A DNA stretch of 64,000 nt. It comes from Pagrus major (Eukaryota > Chordata > Actinopteri > Spariformes > Sparidae). Position 1 is the stretch's first letter; the number at the start of each line of letters is the position of its first letter. This document shows positions 1 through 9,100 of this stretch, piece after piece. The translations under genes were made by a program, and so were the position numbers. The notes below the pieces were generated by a model, which was given only the letters and a program-made list of their open reading frames with translations, had not been told where the DNA came from and did not search any database. The DNA lies in the NCBI RefSeq assembly GCF_040436345.1, contig NC_133221.1, forward strand, positions 20,705,165 to 20,769,164, read 5' to 3'.

Positions 1-281
1 GGGCTGGCAGATGTTACTACAGCTAATCACATACAGACACAGACTTTGTTTCTATAAAGAATGCCAGCTCGCCAGTTTATTTTATTTGGGGTTTGAAGTG
101 GGAGAAAATGGCAAGCAAAGGGATTTAAATAAAACTACATGTCATCTTTGCCATAAGACAGGAGCATCGTCTATCGCAATATTTGGGCAGGACAATATCA
201 TGATATAAGATTTTGGATATTGCCCAAGCAAACTGGGACACTTTACAGTTAAAAACGTAAGACTAACATAAATATTAAAGA

Positions 282-333
282 TGCTATTTGTAAGAAAATG
301 AGACTCAAAAATCAACTTTTCTTACAAATAGCA
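282..333. repeat. Perfect 17-bp stem hairpin
   Basis: TGCTATTTGTAAGAAAA at 282-298 is followed by its exact reverse complement at 317-333, with an 18-nt spacer. The pairing stops abruptly on both sides. It could be a small inverted-repeat scar or a short transcribed hairpin. It is shorter than a typical pre-miRNA. Confidence 0.8.
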
Positions 334-428
334 CCTGTAACAGTAAAACCTCAAAATTAATGCTGACTGTGAATGGCATTTCTGTATTACAATACCCATA
401 CCCCAAAACCAATCTGAATATCTGTGGT

Positions 429-736
429 AGGGCTGCAACGATTCATTTGTTAACTGATTAGTCATCAGCTATTCCTCACCAACAATATTGACGATATGAA
501 TCATTTGAGTCATTGAGAAAAAATGTCTTTTCAGCCTCTCAAATTGGAATATTCTCTGGTTTCTTTACTCCTCTATGACAGTGAACTGATTATCTTTGGG
601 TTGTGGACAAAACCGGACATTTGAGGACGTCATCTTTTGGCTTTGGAAACTATTTTCTGACCAAAACAACAAACGTATTAATCGAGGAAATGATCAATAG
701 ATTCATCAACAATGAAAATAATCCTTAGTTGCAGCT
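429..736. mobile_element. Teleost dispersed DNA element (AGGGCTGCAAC ends)
   Basis: The copy starts with AGGGCTGCAACGATT and ends with the inverted counterpart AATCCTTAGTTGCAGCT. Inside are segments seen again at 28165-28356, 31760-31936, 47851-48130 and 53462-53720, such as a 'TTGGGTTGTGGACAAAA'-like stretch and 'ATTAATCGA'-type motifs near the ends. This matches a very common non-autonomous teleost repeat with short terminal inverted repeats. I cannot name its superfamily from sequence alone. Confidence 0.75.
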
Positions 737-2572
737 TTCATCTGTGGTAAGTGAGAAACAGCCAAAATATCAACCTGCATGATGAATCACTCAGGTCCAA
801 AACACAGACAGACAAAGATTAGCTGTCATCTCATTTTAGGATGTGGAGTGAATGGACTGAATCATGCAAAACAACTGGCATGTTGTTTAATATCTATGGA
901 GTGACTTCTGGATGCAGGTGATGGCATGAAACTCGGAGGCTGCGCCATCATTGTCAAATGTCCCTAAACTACAGAAGTGCTGATGCAGGCACACATCAGA
1001 AGAAGCCACCAGGGAGCTGCTCCATAAAATCTGAGAAACAAACTGAGTGCAATCAACATCAGCTGTGGAGAAACTGTACATTTACTGGCCTTTATTCCTC
1101 TTTCGTGCTGTTAAGTGGGAGGTTGGTTGGTGGAGTCGATGTTGCCATCCCACAGAGCTGACGAAGATCTTCTAAAAGAAGTGCTGGCTGCATGGATGCT
1201 GCTTGGTTGTAATATCTCTCTCCTCTAGTCCCTGGGGCCTGTTAATATGTCACTCCTGACTACAGCAGGAGGAGTATCTGACACTGTAAACATCTACAGC
1301 ATCATAGCCACGTCTGAAATTCTTCTCATCAGCCTCTGAAGCGAATCGCTCCCTCAAAAAGAGCTGCAAAACACTTCTCGGAGATGTAAAAGAAAACCAC
1401 CTTCGCTCAACTGAGAGCCTTTTTAATCAAACAATGAGTCTTTCAACTTGTCTAATTATATAAACAGACAAACACAAACAGCTTCCTCGTGTCTAAGTGA
1501 AATGTGATCTGCTCTGTGTAGAGCAGGAAAAGCACAAAGAGGGCTCAGATTTCAGTAAAATGCTGCAAATATGAGTGCGAGCAGCATGATTTGATTGTTG
1601 GGAAGCAAGAGGAGCAAAATGAATCAGTGCAGTTTGTTCGATAAGTTGCCTCCCAGTGATCACACTCTTGATTTATGCATCTATTAAAGAAGAAATTACC
1701 AACCATTAGCAACTGTAATAGGTTCAGTGGAAGAAGGAAATTGCAGTTTGGAGGTTATGCAGCACTGGGCTGGAGGGAAAGGATGGATGCTAACTGCATT
1801 TAAACCAAATGCGTACTCTCTGCAGTGTAATGTTCCCCTCACTGGCCAATAATCTGCCTGGAGGAAACTGGAGAATCTTATCTACAGCAGCTGTCAGGAG
1901 CTCTAAGACTCGGAAATGACGCTGCTTGTATTATCTGGTGTTCTCAGCAAGCCAGAGGCAAAAACAGCCATGAGGACTCCAGGAATAAAGCCGTTTTAAA
2001 AATATAACTCTGCATGTGCACATCAGCAATGTGAGAGAGGGAAGCAGAGAATAACCCAGCCCTCCGATCATTCACAATTTAAGCTCTCTCTATTTTTATG
2101 CGTGGAGGGAAGGCTGCTCATCAATAATGCACAGCCGGTCATGTTTTATAAAGACACCGTGCATGTTTCATCCAGGCTACAATCAATGTCACGACCCTCA
2201 GTGTCACATGAAATCAGCCAGGTTAAAATGCTGCCAAAGCTCTGCAGGCTAAAAAAAAAAGGTCAAAGGAAGCTGAGCATCCCTCCTTTTGTCATTCACG
2301 CACTGATGGACGTGCACTCACCTTTCTTACATAATGGGGCTGCTGTACATCAAGGCACGTGAATTCAAACATGAAGCATTCATTCCCATGAGGAGCAGAG
2401 TGGGGGAGCAGTGCATGGGGTGAAGGTGTATAATAAATATGGATGCAATCATGCATATCATTAATGAGAAATATTTTTAAAAAAGCTCAATTAAGAAGAG
2501 GTGACAAGAGGGTGGGTTTTTAAGCTATAATAGGCTACCACTCAATGATGACACATAAACCAGTGTACTCAC

Positions 2573-2719
2573 ATCCTGAACCAGAGAGGTGCCTTGATTC
2601 TGGTTGTGGTCAAGCTCCTGCTGCCTCCTCAGGTGCTCCTGCTTGGCAGACTGAAGACACATGGTGATCATCTCTGTACAGGCCAGCATCTTGCTGCTTT
2701 CGATGCGATTTATACCTCT
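2573..2719 (-). CDS. Candidate exon of an unidentified minus-strand gene
   Basis: On the minus strand a pyrimidine-rich tract and AG acceptor precede 2719, and a strong donor (GAT|GTGAGT) follows 2573. The 147 bp between are 49 whole codons, open throughout. They encode a polar helix-like peptide containing ESSKMLACTEMITMCLQSAK and then LRRQQELDHN. An internal ATG (AAG ATG CTG) could instead be the start codon of a first exon, since a TATAAA lies just upstream. I do not recognise the family. The rest of the gene would lie in large introns or beyond the left edge. Support is splice-site strength and an uninterrupted protein-like frame only. A chance open stretch cannot be excluded. Confidence 0.4.
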
Positions 2720-2811
2720 CTTCAGAAAGAAAAACAGCTCCTGTGTGTCCCTGTGTGTGTGTTTTAATTGTCTTGTGGGGAGCGGTTGTCCTTGTCAGGG
2801 TGGATGGGGGA

Positions 2812-2831
2812 TAATGATGATGATGATGATG
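2812..2831. repeat. (ATG)n microsatellite
   Basis: About seven ATG/TGA trinucleotide units in a row, non-coding context. Confidence 0.9.
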
Positions 2832-3070
2832 TCGCTCCTGTGATCCAGTCAGGATGGAGATGGACTCAGCCTGCTGCCCTGTGCCTGCTGCCCGCCTCCT
2901 CGCCTGCACGTCGACGGCAGCAGGAGAAAAATAAAATAAATAAATAAATCCAACCCCGCCTCCTCCACACGAGCAGCAGCAGCAGTGATTCATAAAAGCC
3001 CGAGGAATGCACCATCTGCTGGTGGGAGCACACACTCTGTTAGACAAACACTTAATTACAGACTGGCTGA

Positions 3071-3097
3071 CACAGACAGACAGACAGACAGACAGAG
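3071..3097. repeat. (CAGA)n microsatellite
   Basis: Six or so tandem CAGA tetranucleotides. Confidence 0.9.
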
Positions 3098-3615
3098 AGT
3101 TTCTACAGAGGGCAGGCTGAACAAAGAAAAGAAGAACAGCAGCTGACAGGCTGTATTTATCTCCTGAGAAATTATTAGAAGACTTACACTGTAATAATAT
3201 CTAATTTATTTTCCCAAATGGATTTTAAAGTGAGTCCCTGTCCTTCTGTAAGGTTCTATGCTGTGACATTCATTTATCTGTGGCATTTATAATGAGGTAT
3301 GGCTATTACCATTATTCCTAAAGGGGCTTTTAGTCTATATGTGACATAATGTTCCACAAATGTTCCTCAAAGACGTTTTTTTTTCATGATGAGCTGATTA
3401 TATTTATGATATAGACATTTATGACATCTTTTTCACTATTACTGGCATATTCCTATAATATTCCTACAGAGACTTTCATGGGGACTCACCAGGGACTACA
3501 TTATTGTGCCTATTATTATTTTCCTGTAATGTGTCTAGAAAATGATAATAAAGTATTTCTAATTTCTCATAAGGCCGGTAACACTTTACCCAACCTATAA
3601 GCAGTACATAAACCT

Positions 3616-4118
3616 TTAAAGGACAAGTTTATTCAGAAATGAAAATTAATTCTTAATCTACTCAGCCTCAAGTTAATGGAAAGTCAGGAGTTTCATAGTC
3701 CACAAAACATTTCTGGAGCGTCAGAGTAAAACAGTGTTCCAGTATTCTCCTAAGCAAATGAAGTAGATGGGGACTTCTTTTCAAATGTTAAAAAGGCAAC
3801 CAAATAAAAATTTAAAATGGCTTCACACAGCTCATCCGGTGAATTCCAGTTCTCTTGAAGCCCAAATTGAATTAAAAGGACATTATTTAACCCTTTAAAA
3901 AGCTGAAATCTTCACTGTAGCTGTTGAGCTAAAAGCGTTAGCACACAGCCCGTCTGAGGTGAGCAAGCCCCCATCTACTTCAGTTGTTTAGGAGAATGCT
4001 GCAACGCTGTTTTGCTGTGAAGCTCCAGAAATGTTTTGTGGACTATAAAAATTCACCTGACTTTCCATCAACATGCGGATTTACTGAATTTTCATTTTTG
4101 GATTAACTTATCCTTTAA
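3616..4118. mobile_element. TTAA-flanked MITE (piggyBac-like ends)
   Basis: The element begins TTAAAGGACAAGTTTATTC and ends with the inverted form (GGATTAACTTATCCTTTAA). Long inverted arms continue inwards: about 3680-3775 is complementary to about 3968-4060, including 'CCACAAAACATTTCTGGAGC' against its reverse complement. No transposase frame is present, so it is non-autonomous. TTAA at both tips fits the piggyBac target duplication, and the terminal sequence matches a MITE common in teleosts. Confidence 0.8.
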
Positions 4119-4711
4119 TAAATAAAATAAAATAATACAATAAACACACTATACTGTATAGTTGTAGCCAGGTGTAAGGAGGTTTTTTCGGTGGTTATTA
4201 ATAATGTAAGCAATTCTGACTTTACAGGATCCATACATAGTTTATAAACAGTAAATAAATGAATGGTCTGACAGTATTACACAGGTCTTTATCATATATA
4301 ATAATGATAAAATATCATGAATAAGAATATAATAATGACACACACGCACAGAGTTTTATTAAGTGTTTATACACATGTACACATCATCCACAAGCAGGTT
4401 ATAACTGTTTATAAATGTGTTCATAACTCAGGAGGACGTGTTGAGCTTCAAGTTTCATTCCTGATTGATGATGTAAAAATAATTATAACATTTTACTACA
4501 TATACTTTAATACACTTTAATATATGTAGAATATTACAAATATTCCTCACAGTATCCTTGCTGTGTCTCACAGTATTTGAATCTCCTAGTAACACCAAAA
4601 AACTAACAAACAGACTGCGTACATGTACAGTGTGTTTTTGAAAATGCAGCATCGCTGGTTTAACAGCTCAGACATCAAAGTGAAAGTCATTTTACAGAAG
4701 TTTAATGCAGC

Positions 4712-4732
4712 CTTATCAGCAGCTTTGCACCT

Positions 4733-4769
<37 letters not shown>

Positions 4770-4895
4770 CGCTGGGTGGCCCCCAAAGCTGAGGGCCGTA
4801 GGGGGGTGGGAGCTGAGCTGATTGCATAATGCTCTTCGGCATCTGACCGATAACTGTTGACACTTTGTGACAATCTGTCTATTTGCTGTTTTGAA
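4712..4895 (+). promoter_or_regulatory. alas2: alas2 erythroid-type promoter region
   Basis: Upstream of the iron-responsive exon are a CTTATCAG motif (4712-4719, an inverted GATA site), a second GATAA at 4849-4853, and GGGTGG (CACCC-box complement) motifs near 4774 and 4803. No canonical TATA box is evident; an AT-rich GCATAATG at about 4823 and the GATAA at 4849 are the only candidates. Vertebrate ALAS2 is driven by GATA1 and CACCC-binding factors, so the set fits. The transcription start is not determined. Confidence 0.6.
4735..4767. repeat. (CA)n microsatellite inside the alas2 promoter
   Basis: About 16 CA units lie between the distal GATA motif and the GGGTGG motifs, so length polymorphism here would change promoter spacing. 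Confidence 0.95.
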
Positions 4896-4918
4896 GTTCG
4901 TCCTCAGTGCAGGTCAAC
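4896..4918 (+). promoter_or_regulatory. alas2: Iron-responsive element in the alas2 5'UTR
   Basis: Lower stem GTT (4896-4898) pairs with AAC (4916-4918). C4899 is the unpaired bulge, upper stem GTCCT (4900-4904) faces AGGTC (4911-4915), and the loop is CAGTGC (4905-4910). These are the hallmarks of an IRE bound by IRP1/IRP2, which blocks ALAS2 translation when iron is low. One upper-stem position is T4901 opposite T4914, a mismatch; the human element as I recall it has a U-G pair there. The exon 1 donor CAG|GTGAGC follows at 4920/4921, so the element ends two bases before the splice site. Confidence 0.9.
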
Positions 4919-5350
4919 AGGTGAGCTTCCTGTTTGGTGTTGTTGTTTCATCATTACTTTACATTATTATAAATATTTCAATGTGTTTTTTACTTGGTAT
5001 TAGAAGTAGTGGTGCTAATCATACGATCACTGTGAAGAGTATTTTTAATAGTAGTGTTATTGTTATAAACATCTCTATTCACTGCTGTATAACAATATCT
5101 AAAGTAGTATGCTATGTAATAATAAATATGGCATGAAGTGTTTTATTTATGGATGCGTTATTCATTTATTTAGTGGAGAATACACATTTGTTTTACGTTT
5201 ATTCATGAACAGAATTTGATCCATGAACAACATGAACATTTGTTGATGAGCAGAAACACCAGCCAGATTTTACAGCCTATAGATGACTAAGGATATGTGG
5301 CTTTTTTGGCTTGTGATTAATAGTTAAATGTATTCAATAACAACAAAAGC

Positions 5351-5810
5351 TTTCCTAAGATAAAGTAAACTTTTGACCTACTTGTGGTGTTTAAAGACAC
5401 TGGTGTTTGAGAGGCTGATGTAAGATTACATCTGACCACAAGGAAAAGCCACAGATCCTAAGAATTGCCTTATCTGCTGACCGCAGGAGATTGTGGGGGA
5501 AGTGATACAGCCGGCCTCCATATGTAAACTAAGCTATACATACTGGTGCTCATCATCTTATTAAAATGTAGATTTATTAATGTTTGGGTGGGTTATTCAC
5601 TGGCAGAGTATTACATCCAACATTTATTTTATTTCCTCAGAGTCCGAGAAAACCTTTTACAGCAGGAAAATAATTAATCGAAAGACTCAAAACAAAATGA
5701 GATGCATCCCTGCTGTGTTTCATGGAAAATTTTTTGATAGGTATTCTGCAGTAATCAGCTGATGACGTCTGTCAGGGCAGCACTCGAGCGCCTGCAGGGT
5801 GAAGATAAAC
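5351..5810 (+). promoter_or_regulatory. alas2: GATA/E-box/RUNX motif cluster in alas2 intron 1
   Basis: Intron 1 holds AGATAA at 5358-5363, CATCTG (E-box) at 5429-5434 overlapping TGACCACA (RUNX-like, 5433-5440), CTTATCT at 5469-5475 and AGATAA at 5803-5808. Mammalian ALAS2 has a GATA1-dependent enhancer in intron 1, so this is a reasonable candidate for its equivalent. The motifs are short and some may be chance. Confidence 0.4.
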
Positions 5811-6149
5811 AGCAGCAACCTGCCGCACCCTGGAGGAGGCACCGACTGCTCTCCACAGCTAAACTGAACCACTACATACGTTTCTAGCCCCTGTGAATAT
5901 GTTGAAACTAGGATGGGCTTTTCAAGTTCAGTCATTCCCCAGTCATTCTCAATTTACACTTTGGTCACCTGACTGTAAGGGGTGATATTTTAGATTTTTT
6001 GTGCAGGTTTTTTAGAAAAGTAAAAAATTATTTTACACATCCTGACTGGAATAAAATCCACACTCTTTACAGAAGTATGGCATGTTTCATAGAATGAAAT
6101 TAATTCTCCATCTTCTATCTTATCTCAGACTAAGAACAGCTGCAGTACA

Positions 6150-9100
6150 ATGGCTGCCTTCCTTCATCACTGCCCCTTCCTGAAGGCTGCCCCAAAGCCA
6201 GCTTTGAGGAGAACAGGGGCCACCTTGATGTCTCTGGCTGATCGCTGCCCCATCATCGCTCGACAGATCAGTGTGAGCGGCCCAGCCTCTCTGGACGCCA
6301 AGCTGGGCATCTCATCAGTCACACCGAAGACTAACCGTCTTCCCACTGTGGATCAAAGGAGACTTTTTGCTCAATCGGCGGCTCAGGTGGCTGAGTCTGT
6401 GTCGAAGGGCTGCCCTTTTGTCAGCTCTCAGATCGGGATGGTGCGAGCCAGCCCTGAAGTGCAGGAGGACGTCAAAGAGGGTAGGAGGAAGGATGCAGCT
6501 GTAGAGATGCTGCAGTGACAACAAAGTCACTTTAAGGGGAAACAAACATTTTTCATATCACAAGTTTTCTGATATTTTATGTTTAAACATGCAAAACAGG
6601 CAGTATCTTATTAAAAATGCACTAAACTGCATACATTTCCAAAACAGAAATCTGAACTCTGGATAAAGCCAGGTTCAAAATCCTTGCTTCATTTTTTTTG
6701 ACACATCAGAATCAAAGGATTTTACAGAGGAATGTTTGGATATCTCTTTTGATCACTCCATGAATCAGAAAATACTGTTGGAATAAAATCTTATATAAAT
6801 CAAGACTCTGAATTATATATGAAAAAAACCCTTTGCTAAGGAAAGTTTGGTGTATTTACTGAAGTTGAGATTTCTGGCTCATGAGTATGAGAAAAAAAAA
6901 TCAGAAAACAGCCTTTAAAGATAGGTGGTGTGAGGATTGCATACTCAGAAATCTGAGAAAAAAAACACCTGAAGGCATACTTTTTAAAGTTTTCTCTCCA
7001 CCACTCTGAAGAAAAACATGTCATGGAAGAAAAACAGCTGAAAATCTCAAATCTCAAAAAGACCAGTGCATGAAAAGCAATGTTTTCACCTGTAGTGAAG
7101 TCAATTTACCAAACATCAAAGGGAAGACAGAAATAGGAACAGCTCACACTGACAGACCCGCTCTCCTCTCTCACAGGTTTGATGACTTCTCTGCTGAAGG
7201 GTTTCAAGAATTCAATCCTCCCGACATCAGCTCAGACCGACACCGTCACCCACCTCCTCAAAGACAACATGGGTATGTTTTACAGTTAAAATGAGCTGGA
7301 GGCCACTAATGTTACTATTAATTTAATATGATGCAGTCAGTGGTGGAATGAAACTATGTACATTTACTGAAACACTGGTCATAAATACAAATACAAGGAC
7401 TTTATACTTCTACTCCACTACATTTCAGATCTGTTGTCATGGGTACAGACTAGTATATTATTAAAATTGTAATTATTTTTGTAATCCCCCTTATTATTGA
7501 ATATACCTGTAATCTGATTGCAATTTTTTATCTGTAATTTTACCAGAATACAGTTTTCTTCTTTTTATATCCCAATAACATAATCCTGTTACATGTATGC
7601 TGTTACTCCCCAAGTCTGGAATTAATGTACTTTTTGCTCCACTTCATTTGTTGGACAGCTTAAATTGGAGTTTCTTTACAAATTTTTGAACACAAAACGC
7701 ATGATCAATTTTTAAAATATGTTCTAAATCTTCCATGACATGTTTTTCTTCAGAGTGGTGGAGAGAAAACTTTAAAAAGTATGCCTTCAGGTGTTTTTTT
7801 TCTCAGATTTCTGAGTATGCAATCCTCGTTGGAATAAAATCTTATATAAATCAAGACTCTGAATTATATATGAAAAAAACCCAACACAACAGTATGTAGC
7901 AATTAGTCGAGTAATCGATTCGAAATTGACATCAAATTAATTGGCAACTACTTTAATAATGAAGTAATTTTCATGTGAAACTTAAAATACTATAAGCACA
8001 TTTTCTTGATTATACTTACAGACTTTTCCTTAAGTAGCGTTTTCAATTGTATGACAGTATGTTTTCAGTGTGTCTTTATTATTATTACTATTTTTTATTT
8101 ATATAAAGGATCTGAATGCTGGATGCTATCTAGTGACTCATGCTTCATTATTAGTTTAATAGCTGTTTATTGAGTGCTGTAAGTGATTTAAAGTCTGTCA
8201 CTCCTGCAGTTGGGCCCAGCTACGACTATGACCGCTTCTTCATTGAGAAGATTGCTGAGAAGAAGACGGACCACACATACAGAGTCTTCAAGACCGTGAA
8301 CAGGAGTGCTGAGGTCTTTCCTTTTGCAGAGGATTACTCCGTCTCTGGGCGGGAGGGCTCCCAGGTGTCCGTCTGGTGCAGCAACGACTATCTGGGGATG
8401 AGTCGCCACCCACGGGTCCTCGGTGCCATCAGGTAAAATGATAATGTCTGCATGTCTTCTCAATCAAGTTAAGTCTCAGTTCATGTCAAAGAAAATCAAG
8501 GGAAATTGTGTTGGAAAACTGCAACTGATTTGCAAGTCTTTCAGGTGTCTGACACTGGATTCTCCTTTCAAAGCTGTCAATGAACTAGTGAATTTTTCCA
8601 CACAGTGAAGATGAAGTCCTCCTAATGCAGAGGCCTAATTAATTTTTCAAGCTGTACTGTGCTCAAGGACCTGCCTTTCGCTGTCTTATTGATTTTTTTT
8701 ATCATCCAAGATTATACCAGCTTGTTGTCAGGTCTCAAGTCAACTGTAAAAGAGGCAAATGTCAAGTCAATTAATTCAGTCTGTCAATAAGATCAAGTCC
8801 AGTGTCATGTCCTTTTAATTTTTTCTTAACTTGATTCTACAGCTCTGGCAAAAAGCAAACCTGAAGCTGAATCAAGTCATTAGGAATATTTGTATTTTGA
8901 TGGTAGATGTTCAAGTAAAAGTAAAAGTCTTTTTAGACTGAATTTGAAGGAATATTTGAAATAAAATGATGGGACAATTTTCATGACATGTATACGTGAT
9001 GCTGTATCATTTTATCCTGGATGATTTTAGTGATGCCCTGAAGAGGCACGGTGCAGGAGCAGGTGGCACCAGGAACATCTCCGGCACCAGTAACTACCAT

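Larger units (their letters stand above)
1..2572. other. Non-coding stretch left of the orphan exon
   Basis: No convincing exon was seen on either strand; open frames are short and lack paired splice sites. If the candidate exon at 2573-2719 is real, this stretch is its downstream intron. It contains a repeat copy at 429-736 and a 17-bp perfect hairpin at 282-333, listed separately. Confidence 0.5.
2720..4711. other. Spacer upstream of alas2
   Basis: Apart from the listed microsatellites and the MITE at 3616-4118, this AT-rich stretch shows no exon-like sequence. Its right end runs into the alas2 promoter. Confidence 0.6.

Noticed and set aside
282-333. pre-miRNA call for the hairpin
   Set aside because: At 52 nt with a 17-bp stem it is too short for a normal animal pre-miRNA, and no family seed was recognised.
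2610-3047. 145-codon minus-strand frame with Cys- and His-rich runs
   Set aside because: The runs come from GCA/ATG-type simple repeats; it is out of phase with the splice-bounded candidate exon and resembles no protein.
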